A DNA stretch of 64,000 nucleotides. It comes from an uncultured Sphingomonadales bacterium. Its GTDB lineage: Bacteria > Pseudomonadota > Alphaproteobacteria > Sphingomonadales > Rhodothalassiaceae. The first letter of the stretch is position 1; every line of letters starts with the position of its first letter. This document shows, in pieces, positions 18,630 through 27,545 of the stretch. Where the stretch lies: positions 61,731 to 125,730 of the forward strand of contig CANMND010000007.1 in the NCBI GenBank assembly GCA_947499155.1. Direction: 5' to 3'. The position numbers were made by a program, and so were the translations under genes. Under the pieces are notes generated by a model. The model was not told where the DNA came from and ran no database searches. It was given only the letters and a program-made list of their open reading frames with translations.

Positions 18630-19356
18630 GAGTTGGTGAAAGTTCATCGGACCGGACGAACTCAGCCTCAATCCGTATCGTCACGTCCTTTGCAACAGCC
18701 GGAATCCAGGTGCCAAGGCCCCAGTCGCTGCGGTCAATGACAGTTTCGGCTGAAAAGCCCAGGGTATAAAGGCCGGTCAGGGGATTTTTGGCTCCACCAT
18801 TAAATCGGGTTTGAAGCACTGCCGCATGTGTGTTGCCTGCCATTTCAAGGGCACCCGCAATTTCGCCAGTTGTCTCACCTGTCAGTGTAATATTCTGCGA
18901 CGTGAAATTTATGTCGGGGTGGTGTTTTGCTTTCAAGAGCTCATCTGATATCGCCTTGTCGACGGCGGGAACGCCGCTATCGATGCTCGCTGCCTTGATC
19001 GTGACCGATAACTGGCTTTGTGACGGATCGTCAGGGTCAAAGACAAGGGACGCGTCAACTTCATTAAAGCGCCCGGTAAAGGCGCTGTAGCCCAGATGCA
19101 TAACGGAAAATACAACCGACACATGGTCGGGGTCGCTTTTGTAAAGTCCCGCAGGCGCGGACCGGGCATCCTGATGTGGGTTATGGGTGAGAACGGCCAG
19201 TCCCTGACTGATGGATGTGCAGGCAGAAACAGCCAGTACCAACGTCATAACCATCCCCGACCGTGCGGAATGAAAAGAAAAGCTGGCGCGCCCACCCTCC
19301 AGCCTCAGCATAAGGACGTTATGCATGAAACCGGTAAAAGCGGATGAGCGCGCCAT
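18604..19356 (-). CDS. YceI-family protein with N-terminal membrane or lipoprotein signal
   Basis: Protein of 250 residues. Residues about 68-235 are a YceI lipocalin-like domain (DHVSVVFSVMHLGYSAFTGRF at its start, SDWGLGTWIPAVAKDVTI near its end), which binds isoprenoid-like lipids in characterised members. A hydrophobic stretch TLVLAVSAC gives a lipobox-like VSAC near residue 46, preceded by an unusually long polar region; an internal start (M11, M16 or M35) would shorten it. The first ATG has an AGAAAGG upstream and lies only 5 bp beyond the stop of the metalloprotease gene, which suggests an operon. Confidence 0.82.
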   Translation of the reverse strand: MARSSAFTGFMHNVLMLRLEGGRASFSFHSARSGMVMTLVLAVSACTSISQGLAVLTHNPHQDARSAPAGLYKSDPDHVSVVFSVMHLGYSAFTGRFNEVDASLVFDPDDPSQSQLSVTIKAASIDSGVPAVDKAISDELLKAKHHPDINFTSQNITLTGETTGEIAGALEMAGNTHAAVLQTRFNGGAKNPLTGLYTLGFSAETVIDRSDWGLGTWIPAVAKDVTIRIEAEFVRSDELSPTLSENNSPH

Positions 19357-19361
19357 GGACT

Positions 19362-22055
19362 TTAGGCCTTTCTGCCGGGATAAAGAGCCTGTTCAATCAG
19401 ATAGCTGACATGAGCACGGTGCGCCCTGGTCATGGCATCGCCACGGCGCGCGTCCTTCATCATCCCATCTATCTGCTGAAGAGTGGACAGCACCACGGAC
19501 CGCGAAACAGGATCATAGTCTTTTGACTTTTTCTCTCCCATAATTTTGCCAAGGCGCGTGACATAGGCGATTTGCAGGTTTTGCCGTCTGCTGTTCACAT
19601 CGCCTTTCAGATCATCCTTGAAAATAGCATCGGTCAGATCCGCCATCATGGTGGCCAGATCATACTGATTGCCATAAAGCCCACTGTCGGTGATGCGCGT
19701 CATCACCCGATTGTGCAGGAGATGCTCCAGAACCGAGTCCTGAAGTTTCAAAATGCGCTGGTGGATTTTTGGGTCTTCCGTTTCTGTGAAGAATTCAAAT
19801 CCGCGCCGCTGCATTTGCAGGTGGCTCAACAAATCATCCGGCACATCAAAGGCATCTGGCGCAAATACATGCTGTGACAGCGCAGCCATGGCTCTTTTCT
19901 GGTCTTTCAGCGAAACCGGAATGAAGGGTGCATCGGCTTGTGTGTCCTGACCGACAAAAGCGCGATCAACGTAAACTCCGCCGATATAGCGCGAGATAAT
20001 CGATGCGGCCGACTGCTGCTGACCGGTGAGAACCAGATAGGCGGTGCGAACCTCGTGCCAGGATTGGCCGGGGCTGGCGAGCTTGTCCTTCAGTTTGTAA
20101 ACCGTCTTTTGCGCTATAGTGATCTGATTTTCCGCATAGCCGATGGCGTCTGATGACATGTCGCCGATCATGACGCGCGGGTCGATGGCTTTGCCGGGTG
20201 CGCGCATGTCGTCTGCGTCATTGCCAAAGGCCAGTTGCGGCTCTGTGGACCGGGCGAGAAGGGCATCTCTTGTCGCTTCGTCATCCACGTCCGGGCTGTA
20301 ACCAAATTCGATAGCCCAATGGTCATAAGGTCCGGGCTTCGTCGTATAGTACTGGACCTGTTTCTTGTCTGAATCGGCAATGTTGACAGCCGGATAATCC
20401 ATCACTGAGCCAGTAAGGCCTATGGCAGTGGTCTTGTCCTTGTCCATGACGCCAGCAATGTCATGAAGCTGGCTTGCCTTCATATTGTGGTTAAGCCCAA
20501 GGGTGTGCCCCACTTCGTGCAGTGCCAGATAATAAAGCGCTTCCTTGATCAGGCGGTGTTTTTCCGGATGCGGAAATCCTGCAGCGGCAAGGACAGCGGA
20601 CCCGAACATGGTGTTCACCTGCAAATGGTGGCCAAGGGTACAGAAAAGTCCACTGGCAACGGCCTCTTCTCCAGAGAGTTCAAGCGGGTTCTCCGCCATC
20701 ATGGTGCCGGCGGTCTCGTATATCTGCTCGTAGCGCAGACGGTTGGAGACAAAGCTGTGCTCAAGCATGATATCCGCACCCAAAATCTGTCCGGTGCGGG
20801 GATTGACAAAGCTTGGGCCATAGCCGCCAAAAGGTGGTGTGGGTGAGGATGTCCAGCGCAGGACATTATAGCGAATGTCGCCTGCATCCCATTCGGCGTC
20901 ATCGGGCTGGACCCTGACCACGACCGCATTGGTAAAGCCGGCGCTTTCAAATGCTTCGTTCCATGCAAGGACGGCATCCCGGATCGTGTCGCGGTATTCC
21001 AAGGGTGTTGTGTTTTCGATCCAGAATGTAATCGGCTCCACAGGATCGGACAGAGCCGCTGTGGCATCCTTTTTCACCAGAGACCAGCGGTTGACCAGAT
21101 CGCGATAAGGTGTCGTATCAAGAGACGTCATGTCGGTCACTTTTTGAGTGAAATAGCCGACACGCGGATCATCGAAGCGCGGAATATAGCCGTTTTCCGG
21201 CATTTCGATCAGGGTGTGGCGCATGGTAATCGTAACAGCCCTGGCATCGGTTATGGCGTCAGAGCCACGGTTGACCGGTGCGGGATTTTCATAAACATAA
21301 TCCACCACAACATCGGTATTTTGCGGATAGTTCAAAAGGGCCGTTATCTTGCTTTTTTTGCTCGAAAGCTTGCCCAGTTTGAAACTGTCTTTTTTGGCAT
21401 CGGGACGGGGAGTTGGGCTGACCTGATGGAAAGCCTCGCTCAAAAACAGGCCGTCCGCCTTTACCAGTATCGTTTCACCATCAGTTGATGTTGCGGCTAT
21501 CTTTGCAACGCCCAGCACTGCCGGTGAAATATTAGCCTCGGACGCGCGGGCAAGTGGCGCGTCGGGATCAAAATAAAAGCCGGTATTTTCAGCTACAAAC
21601 TCAATCCGGTCAAAATGCCTGCGGATGGAGAAAACTGCATTGTCGCGGAAATTTCCGCGGAAATGACCTGCTTCCAGAACGCCATCAAGGGTCTGGGTGA
21701 AGTAGATATATTCCTTGTCCAGGCGGTCTTTGGCGATTGCCATATGCACGTCGCCAGTTTTTGGATCACGGTAAAGAGTAAAAAGTCCTTCATGGACATC
21801 ATGGCCCTCGATCGTTTCTTCGAAGGATTTGTCCTTCTTTGCCTCGTCCTTATCGTCGTTTTCCTTTTCAGAGACGTCCTCATCTTCTTGAGTTGCCTCG
21901 TCATCGGCATCCTGCTTCACAGGCTTTGCGTCCTGGAAAACAACGCTGTAATTATCGAACGCCTGATTGTCTGACGCCTCAACCTGCTGCGGGTAAAGCG
22001 TATAGGCTGTTATAAGGGCGAGTGCGCTCGTTGTGGCCAGAAATTTCCGTATCAT
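19362..22055 (-). CDS. Secreted zinc-dependent metalloprotease (DUF5117/DUF4953 type)
   Basis: Protein of 897 residues with a short signal peptide (about 1-27). A highly charged, Asp/Glu/Lys-rich linker covers about residues 45-90. A DUF5117-like beta-rich region follows, then a metzincin-like zinc site HEVGHTLGLNH near residue 512, giving HExxHxxxxxH with three zinc ligands. The downstream region has LTGSVMDYPAVN, a Met-turn candidate. Members are large exported proteases of unknown substrate. It is transcribed away from the unknown paralogue pair that starts at 22229, and towards the YceI-like gene with a 5-bp gap. Confidence 0.87.
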   Translation of the reverse strand: MIRKFLATTSALALITAYTLYPQQVEASDNQAFDNYSVVFQDAKPVKQDADDEATQEDEDVSEKENDDKDEAKKDKSFEETIEGHDVHEGLFTLYRDPKTGDVHMAIAKDRLDKEYIYFTQTLDGVLEAGHFRGNFRDNAVFSIRRHFDRIEFVAENTGFYFDPDAPLARASEANISPAVLGVAKIAATSTDGETILVKADGLFLSEAFHQVSPTPRPDAKKDSFKLGKLSSKKSKITALLNYPQNTDVVVDYVYENPAPVNRGSDAITDARAVTITMRHTLIEMPENGYIPRFDDPRVGYFTQKVTDMTSLDTTPYRDLVNRWSLVKKDATAALSDPVEPITFWIENTTPLEYRDTIRDAVLAWNEAFESAGFTNAVVVRVQPDDAEWDAGDIRYNVLRWTSSPTPPFGGYGPSFVNPRTGQILGADIMLEHSFVSNRLRYEQIYETAGTMMAENPLELSGEEAVASGLFCTLGHHLQVNTMFGSAVLAAAGFPHPEKHRLIKEALYYLALHEVGHTLGLNHNMKASQLHDIAGVMDKDKTTAIGLTGSVMDYPAVNIADSDKKQVQYYTTKPGPYDHWAIEFGYSPDVDDEATRDALLARSTEPQLAFGNDADDMRAPGKAIDPRVMIGDMSSDAIGYAENQITIAQKTVYKLKDKLASPGQSWHEVRTAYLVLTGQQQSAASIISRYIGGVYVDRAFVGQDTQADAPFIPVSLKDQKRAMAALSQHVFAPDAFDVPDDLLSHLQMQRRGFEFFTETEDPKIHQRILKLQDSVLEHLLHNRVMTRITDSGLYGNQYDLATMMADLTDAIFKDDLKGDVNSRRQNLQIAYVTRLGKIMGEKKSKDYDPVSRSVVLSTLQQIDGMMKDARRGDAMTRAHRAHVSYLIEQALYPGRKA

Positions 22056-22228
22056 TGATTATCCCCGATGTTTGTAATTGGGCAGATTTTTGTTTTTATG
22101 TGTTAATGATGGGCGCCATGGTGCAGGGCCGGACGGTCAAGCTCAAGATAAATAAAACACGCGTTCAGCGAAAGTTCAGTTTGTACGGCGTAATGTGCGG
22201 GAGTTCTTTTGGAATTTTGGAGGATGCG

Positions 22229-22963
22229 ATGGTGCAAGGGATTAAAACAGCATGGCGATTGCTTCCGGGGCTGGCGCTCTTGTTTGCTTTGCCTGCATTT
22301 TCCGTTATGTCGGGTGAGGTGGCTGCTGCATCCGTTGTTGAGGTTACGTATAGCAAGGGCCTCTCCAAACGTCTGGATAGTATCGACCGGATGGAGCAAA
22401 CGCTTGAAGAGCGGTTTCGTAAAACCGGAACAGATGATGCGTCTGTCAGGACAAGCACGATCAATCGTTTCGCCAAAAACAGAACTTCAAATACACGCTG
22501 GGCAGGAGAACGGCTGATCCCTGATGTTGAGGATTATGGCCTTACGTCTTTGATCACAGCACTGACAGTCGATAATCTCGCCCGCGCCCAACCTGATTTT
22601 GACGGTTCCATCAGGTATGAAATTGATCGCCTGCGTGTATCTTCTCATCCTGTTGCCTTTTTGTCCGGTTCACATTCTTATGTCATGGGCAATATTACAG
22701 TATTGGGCCCTGATGGACAGATACTGAAAAGTGAGGATGTGTCGGCCAATCTGGTGGTTGATCCATCGGTTGACCTTAATTATCAGGGTGAAAAATACGC
22801 CTTTATTGAAACCGATGAGGAAGACCGGGTGGGGCCAACACTTTCCTATTTCGTAAAAATGGCGCTTCAGAGTGTTTTCCCAGATCAAAAGGATGAAATA
22901 TACGGGCCGCTGATTATCAGGCTTAGTGGGCCGAATGAATCGATTATATACAACAAGCCCTAG
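22229..22963 (+). CDS. Exported protein of unknown family, first of a tandem pair
   Basis: About 244 residues. The start at 22229 is chosen because of a strong GGAGG ribosome site 6 nt upstream; the frame is open further upstream but that part overlaps the divergent protease promoter region. A signal peptide spans about 1-33. I do not recognise a family. Landmarks are a SKGLSKRLDSIDRMEQ helix followed by EERFR, WAGERLIPDVEDYG, FDGSIRYEIDRLRV, SHSYVMG, YQGEKYAF and EEDRVGP. The next gene repeats these blocks in the same order, so the two are paralogues. The mature protein looks like an alpha/beta periplasmic domain. No catalytic motif is evident. Confidence 0.75.
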   Translation: MVQGIKTAWRLLPGLALLFALPAFSVMSGEVAAASVVEVTYSKGLSKRLDSIDRMEQTLEERFRKTGTDDASVRTSTINRFAKNRTSNTRWAGERLIPDVEDYGLTSLITALTVDNLARAQPDFDGSIRYEIDRLRVSSHPVAFLSGSHSYVMGNITVLGPDGQILKSEDVSANLVVDPSVDLNYQGEKYAFIETDEEDRVGPTLSYFVKMALQSVFPDQKDEIYGPLIIRLSGPNESIIYNKP

Positions 22964-23040
22964 AGGGCCTTCTTGTCCTCTGGAGTGACTGACTAGCCTG
23001 ACTGACTAAAATGTGTCCATCTGGAATGCCAGGGTGATCC

Positions 23041-23808
23041 ATGCGTTTTCCCCTACTTGTAACTGTTTTAATGAGTATCGCGATTTGCTCAGTGATTTCT
23101 GTCGGAACCCTTAATGCGCAAAATGCGGAACTCACAGGTGAAGGGCAGCGTGCGGAATCCGAAAAAGGTCAGGCAGCGCTTTATTCGCTGGAGATCGTAT
23201 TCTCCAAAAAGCTGCGCAAGCGGATGGCGACCATTGACCGGGTTGAACAGATCAGGGAAGAACGCTTTCGCAGGAGCCTTGTGGACGAAAGCAATCCTTA
23301 TGTGACTATTCTGGGGAGCCCTGAATCCTCATCACCCGATGATGGTGTGGACTGGGCAGGAGCACAGCTTGTTCCTAACCTCAGGGACTATGGGGTGGAA
23401 AACCTGGTGCGTTCCATGGTGGGTGAGGCCATGAACAGGGCTGCGTCCGATTTCAAGGGATCGATCCGGCTGAAGCTGGACCGAATTAAGGTGGACAATC
23501 ATTCTGTTCCTTTCCTGCGAGCCTCAAACAGTTATGTCACAGGCAAGATTGAAGTGCGTGACAATGAGGGGCGCAAGATCATCGAAGACAAGATGACTGT
23601 TAATCTGTTGATCGAAGAGGTCGAGGGTCTGGACTATCAAGGATCGGACTTTGCCTTTGCAGAGGCTGATGGGAGCGATCGGGTGGGGCCAGTTCTTGCA
23701 GCATTTGTCCAAACTGCTTTGGGGGCGGCGTGGCCTGAGAAAAAAGCTCAGTTTCCCGGTGTTGTGATGGTTAGAATGGCGGGGCCACTTATATCCATCA
23801 GGGATTAG
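23041..23808 (+). CDS. Exported protein of unknown family, second of a tandem pair
   Basis: Protein of 255 residues with a signal peptide (about 1-26, ending LNAQ). Conserved blocks shared with the preceding gene are FSKKLRKRMATIDRVEQ, EERFR, WAGAQLVPNLRDYG, FKGSIRLKLDRIKV, SNSYVTG, YQGSDFAF and GSDRVGP. By eye a third to two fifths of the mature residues match, so the duplication is old. The genes lie 77 bp apart with no obvious terminator between them and are probably cotranscribed. No known function. Confidence 0.75.
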   Translation: MRFPLLVTVLMSIAICSVISVGTLNAQNAELTGEGQRAESEKGQAALYSLEIVFSKKLRKRMATIDRVEQIREERFRRSLVDESNPYVTILGSPESSSPDDGVDWAGAQLVPNLRDYGVENLVRSMVGEAMNRAASDFKGSIRLKLDRIKVDNHSVPFLRASNSYVTGKIEVRDNEGRKIIEDKMTVNLLIEEVEGLDYQGSDFAFAEADGSDRVGPVLAAFVQTALGAAWPEKKAQFPGVVMVRMAGPLISIRD

Positions 23809-23871
23809 GTCAGCGCACAGTTATCTGAAAAACATACATTCATCGCTGTATTTAGGGTAGTTGCCCTGCAA

Positions 23872-24240
23872 TTAATAAAGCAGATTGCGCTTTATCTCGC
23901 CATAATCCACTGAGAACAGCTCACATCCCTGATCAGGCCCTTCTGAACGCCCGAAAGCAGCATGAGCGTTGAATTCAACTCGACCACCAGCCAAAAGGAT
24001 CCGATCTTCGGTTTCCTTTGCGAGTCGTGCCATGGATTTGCCGATGAATTCTTCTACTGCATCAGGATCATAGCGGCAAAATTCAGCATTTCCTGCTGCA
24101 CGCCCCAGGCGCTCAGCCAGTAAAAGCAGGGGCACCTTGCTTACTGAATGTTCCGGTGCAACGGGTCCTGTGGTTTGAGCCGACAGATGGCCTGACCCAA
24201 GGACGAGTGCAAGAAGAATGAACGAACCAAGACGTAACAT
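23872..24240 (-). CDS. Small exported hypothetical protein
   Basis: Protein of 122 residues with a Sec signal peptide (about 1-22, cleavage near LSAQ). The mature part has two cysteines (in AEFCRYD and QGCELF) that could form a disulfide. The pattern of a hydrophobic helix containing LLLLAERLGRAAG and the paired cysteines recalls small periplasmic helical proteins, but I recognise no family. It faces the second paralogue gene tail to tail, 64 bp away. Confidence 0.6.
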   Translation of the reverse strand: MLRLGSFILLALVLGSGHLSAQTTGPVAPEHSVSKVPLLLLAERLGRAAGNAEFCRYDPDAVEEFIGKSMARLAKETEDRILLAGGRVEFNAHAAFGRSEGPDQGCELFSVDYGEIKRNLLY

Positions 24241-24314
24241 GTAACATAATCCTGAACTGCAATTTCCTGTCTACAGGCGGAATGCGACAAGAGCAAGGGA
24301 CGTGAGTGATTGGC

Positions 24315-24818
24315 CTATCTCAGGTCCAGACTTTTTCGGTCTTCGCCACTGCTGAACCGTCCAGCACCGCGCCGGTCTCCGATTGTTGCTACTACTGTAT
24401 TGGTTTGCTGTGGCAGTTCTTCAAGAAAAATGGTGTTGGTAACGGAGATATCTCGGGGCAAATCGGGACACGCCCCTTCAAAATAGACGAGAATATCCTC
24501 TCCCGATGGCTCAAGTCCGATGAATTGAAGAGGCACATTACTGCCATCTGCGTCAATGGTGAAATGGGCCTTTAAATAGGCTCCAGCCATCTCAGCAAGT
24601 TCGGGGTTATCTTCAAAGCCAAGAACAGTACCTTCATGAAAAGACAGGACCGCTTCCAGATCATGGCCGGTCACTCGGTGGATGACCTCAATGGTCTTGG
24701 CATGGTCATTGTAATTGATACGGGTGAGGGCAGTGTAAAATGTATGGGCCGCCGTTGGTATTGAGATCAGGCACAGGAGCAAAAGAATACCCAGGCGCTG
24801 CATATCACGTATTTTCAT
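24315..24818 (-). CDS. DUF6702-like exported protein
   Basis: About 167 residues with a signal peptide ending at TAAHTFY. The mature region begins TALTRINYNDHAKTIEVIHRV, then a DDLE-like GHDLEAVLSF, which resembles the DUF6702 family of exported proteins with no established role. ATG 24818 follows an AAAGGG ribosome site; an ATG at 24833 is also possible. The start lies inside the end of the upstream VOC gene, so the two are probably coupled. Confidence 0.7.
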   Translation of the reverse strand: MKIRDMQRLGILLLLCLISIPTAAHTFYTALTRINYNDHAKTIEVIHRVTGHDLEAVLSFHEGTVLGFEDNPELAEMAGAYLKAHFTIDADGSNVPLQFIGLEPSGEDILVYFEGACPDLPRDISVTNTIFLEELPQQTNTVVATIGDRRGAGRFSSGEDRKSLDLR

Positions 24819-25254
24819 CAACTGCCCTTTCAACGCTTAGCCCGACTTCTTGTCCGTAGGATAACTCCAGCTTATGGCCATCGGGATCGGTTAGAAAGAC
24901 CCAATATCCAACAGGTGGTCCGCTGTCATGGGGACCGTGTACATTAATGCCATCTTGTCTGGCCATCATAATGAGGCGGTCTACTTCAGCACGACTTTCA
25001 CAGCCAACTCCCAGATGGGCCAGCGGACCAAGTGTTGTTTCAGTAGATGCGCCCTCAAGAAACACAATCACGAAAGGCCGGGTTTTATCTGATAGCCAGA
25101 CAACCTCACCCATTTCTCCCTGACGACGATGTACAACCTGCATTCGTGCGTATCGTCCGTAAAAGGCGATTGTTTTCTTCATGCTTCTACAGGGGAGGGC
25201 AATATGAGTGAGCCCCACGTCCAGAGCGTCAGAAGACAGTGAAATCAAGGCCAT
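24805..25254 (-). CDS. VOC-family (glyoxalase-like) protein
   Basis: Protein of 149 residues with two beta-alpha-beta-beta-beta modules. Candidate metal ligands are His in GLTHIALPCRSM, His in GPLAHLGVGCE and Glu in DGHKLELSYGQ. The C-terminal FLTDPDGHKLE motif is typical of lactoylglutathione-lyase-like proteins, but the substrate cannot be told from sequence. It is the first gene of a minus-strand pair with the DUF6702-like gene. Confidence 0.83.
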   Translation of the reverse strand: MALISLSSDALDVGLTHIALPCRSMKKTIAFYGRYARMQVVHRRQGEMGEVVWLSDKTRPFVIVFLEGASTETTLGPLAHLGVGCESRAEVDRLIMMARQDGINVHGPHDSGPPVGYWVFLTDPDGHKLELSYGQEVGLSVERAVDENT

Positions 25255-25337
25255 GACGGTCTCCAGTTTAATAAAGTCTTATTGTTTCAGCCATATAACA
25301 TCAGGAATTAAATTCAGTAAAAACCTATGTGGTTCGA

Positions 25338-25685
25338 ATGACGGCACTCAACAAGAAAACAACTTGCGGTAGTATTTTTCCTGCAATCATGCTTGTGGTT
25401 ATTTTCATATTAAGTCTCGCAACCATAGAGCTCATCCCCGCAGATCAGGGCCTCGTCGCAGCTGTCTTTGCACCCGGAACGTCAAACGCACAAATGGTCC
25501 GTGTGGCCGAAGATGCAAGCGCACAGATCATAGACAGGCGCGGCTCCTTTTTATTTGTGCGTTCGGATCAAGAGGGGCTGCCAGCGAGATTGCGTGCAGC
25601 CGGAGCCTATCTTGTTATAGATCCTGTAGGCGCAGTCGGGTGCGGACCTCTTGTGTTACCAGGCGACAAAACATTCGGACGATAG
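25338..25685 (+). CDS. Single-span membrane or exported hypothetical protein
   Basis: About 115 residues. A hydrophobic helix (about 10-32) is followed by a short domain with RRGSFLFVRSDQEGLPARLRAAGAYLVIDP and a GCGP motif near the end (only landmarks given). The start is uncertain: ATG 25338 or a GTG at 25329, neither with a good ribosome site. I know of no family. It lies 61 bp before the chemoreceptor on the same strand, so a link to that gene is possible but unproven. Confidence 0.5.
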   Translation: MTALNKKTTCGSIFPAIMLVVIFILSLATIELIPADQGLVAAVFAPGTSNAQMVRVAEDASAQIIDRRGSFLFVRSDQEGLPARLRAAGAYLVIDPVGAVGCGPLVLPGDKTFGR

Positions 25686-25713
25686 AGTGTAACAACCAAC
25701 TCAGGCGCGCGGT

Positions 25714-25727
25714 CTGATGTAGATCAG
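25714..25727 (+). promoter_or_regulatory. FNR-like palindrome before the chemoreceptor gene
   Basis: CTGATGTAGATCAG is a near-perfect dyad with the TGAT-N4-ATCA core of FNR/FixK/CRP-type sites. It lies 20 bp before the chemoreceptor ATG and just upstream of its AAGGA ribosome site. That is too close for class II activation from -41.5, so if it is functional it would more likely repress or block the promoter. A single match may also be chance. Confidence 0.35.
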
Positions 25728-25746
25728 ATATGGCAAGGATAAGACT

Positions 25747-27330
25747 ATGACTACAACCATGACTATGGATCAAGACAAACTGGAAGGATTGGAAGGCCTG
25801 CGTCACAAGATGGGTCGCCTTGTCGTTCCGTTGATATGGGCTCATGTGCCGGTCGTGGGGCTGACCGGTCTCATGGGGGGTGGTGGAACCACTGTGGCCG
25901 GTATGGCATTGACCGTTTTTCTAAGTCTTTGCGTTACAGCCTCGTTCTTTTCAGGCGCCTCCGGACTGACTCACAGGGCCGTATCCAGTGTCGCGCTGGT
26001 ATCCCTTGCCAGTGTGCTCGTCTTTGTGTTGCGTGGGCATCCTTGGCAGATCGACATGCATATGTACTTCTTTTGCTGTCTTGCCATCGTTTCCGTATTC
26101 TGTTGCACGCGATCCTTAATCTTGGGGGCGGCAGCAATTGCGGTTCACCATCTGGTGCTCAATTTTATAATCCCTGCTTGGATCTTTCCTGACGGCGGTG
26201 ACTTGTTTCGTGTCGTGACTCATGCCGTGATCGTGATTGTCGAGACTGCTGCCCTGGGTTTCATGATACAACAGCAGGTGGGCATGTTTGGGCAAGTTTC
26301 CCAGGCGCTTGATGAGGCGCATGATTCAGCTCAAAAAGCTGATGAAATTGCCAAAAAGGCGGAAGCGGCCGAACAAGAGGCGAGGGAGGCTCTGGCGCAA
26401 GTCGAAACTGCAAGAAATGAACAACAAAAGGCACGGGCCGAACGTGATGAAGAGCGAAGTGCTGCAGCCCAGGAGCGGAAGCAGCGCCAGGTCATGCTGG
26501 CGGAAGAATTTGAAGGATCCATTGGTTCGATTATTGCTGAAGTGACGGTAGAGTCGGAAAGTTTTTCCAAGAATGCTGAAAGGCTGGCGGCTCTTGCAGG
26601 ATCGGGTACGGGCCGTTGTGACGATGTCCGGCGCGCTACAGAAGGTGTTCATCAAAATGTTGGTGCAGTGGCTGCCAGTACGGCTCAGTTGACAGCGTCT
26701 ATTTCAGAAATTTCGCGGCAGGTGGAAGGCTCGCGCAATATTGCTGAAAAAGCATCGGAAGATTCACGTAAAAGCTCACAGGATGTACGTAAGCTGGCCG
26801 AGGAGGCGGCAAGAATTGGCGATGTTGTGACACTGATTTCTGATATCGCTGAGCAGACAAATCTTCTGGCGCTCAATGCCACGATTGAAGCAGCCCGTGC
26901 TGGTGAAATGGGACGCGGATTTGCCGTTGTTGCAAATGAAGTGAAAGCACTGGCCAGCCAGTCTGCTAAAGCGACCGAAGAGATCGGCCGCAGAATTGAA
27001 GCAATTCGCAGTGTTACAGATAGCACCGTAGTCTCGATCGAAGGTATCGCAAAGACGGTTGAAAGCCTTTATGAAAGCGCTGCGACAATTGCTACTGCCG
27101 TTGAGCAGCAGGATGGCGCAACGCGAGAGATTGCGCGATCGGCAGATGCGGTGTCCCATGATGCGCGTGAGGCCTTTGATTCTGTCCATGTTGTAGGAGA
27201 GGCCATGAATGACGTGGAAAAAGCCGCTGTCGATAATCGTTCAGCGTCACAACGCCTCTCTCAGCAGGCAAATGACCTGTCGCGGCGTGTGGGAGAATTC
27301 CTGCTCCAGATCAGGTCGGACAATGATTGA
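25747..27330 (+). CDS. Methyl-accepting chemotaxis protein with histidine-rich membrane sensor
   Basis: Protein of 527 residues. Residues about 24-175 form roughly six membrane helices without a periplasmic ligand domain. They contain H33, H76, H98, H105, H134, H135 and H159, including [12 protein letters not shown] and [10 protein letters not shown] long charged coiled coil (about 185-260) follows instead of a clear HAMP domain. The signalling hairpin tip is [19 protein letters not shown] with [15 protein letters not shown]. An AAGGA site precedes the ATG. The sensor type suggests intramembrane detection of a redox or metal state; that is inference. Confidence 0.93.
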   Translation: MTTTMTMDQDKLEGLEGLRHKMGRLVVPLIWAHVPVVGLTGLMGGGGTTVAGMALTVFLSLCVTASFFSGASGLTHRAVSSVALVSLASVLVFVLRGHPWQIDMHMYFFCCLAIVSVFCCTRSLILGAAAIAVHHLVLNFIIPAWIFPDGGDLFRVVTHAVIVIVETAALGFMIQQQVGMFGQVSQALDEAHDSAQKADEIAKKAEAAEQEAREALAQVETARNEQQKARAERDEERSAAAQERKQRQVMLAEEFEGSIGSIIAEVTVESESFSKNAERLAALAGSGTGRCDDVRRATEGVHQNVGAVAASTAQLTASISEISRQVEGSRNIAEKASEDSRKSSQDVRKLAEEAARIGDVVTLISDIAEQTNLLALNATIEAARAGEMGRGFAVVANEVKALASQSAKATEEIGRRIEAIRSVTDSTVVSIEGIAKTVESLYESAATIATAVEQQDGATREIARSADAVSHDAREAFDSVHVVGEAMNDVEKAAVDNRSASQRLSQQANDLSRRVGEFLLQIRSDND

Positions 27331-27392
27331 AGGTCTTGATCTGAGCGGACGTCGCCGGGACCAGTTTTTCGTATAAATCCACAATATTTGAG

Positions 27393-27423
27393 AGTCAGGG
27401 GCGGGCACAGTCTGCCCCTGACT
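27393..27423 (+). terminator. Terminator after the chemoreceptor gene
   Basis: Perfect 10-bp inverted repeat AGTCAGGGGC / GCCCCTGACT with an 11-nt loop. The following T-tract is weak. It lies 62 bp after the stop and before panC. Confidence 0.55.
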
Positions 27424-27545
27424 TGATTCTGGCAGCATGTGAACGCCATGGGGCCTTGTGAGTTATGCTGCACTGCGGTATCTCTGGATTTCGATATGCT
27501 ATAAGCCCCAGAGTCGGCAAGGTATGGATAGTGCGGACGAGAGTC

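Noticed and set aside
22022..22228. N-terminal extension of the first paralogue
   Set aside because: Would cover the divergent promoter region and precede the signal peptide. The GGAGG-led ATG at 22229 gives a proper exported protein.
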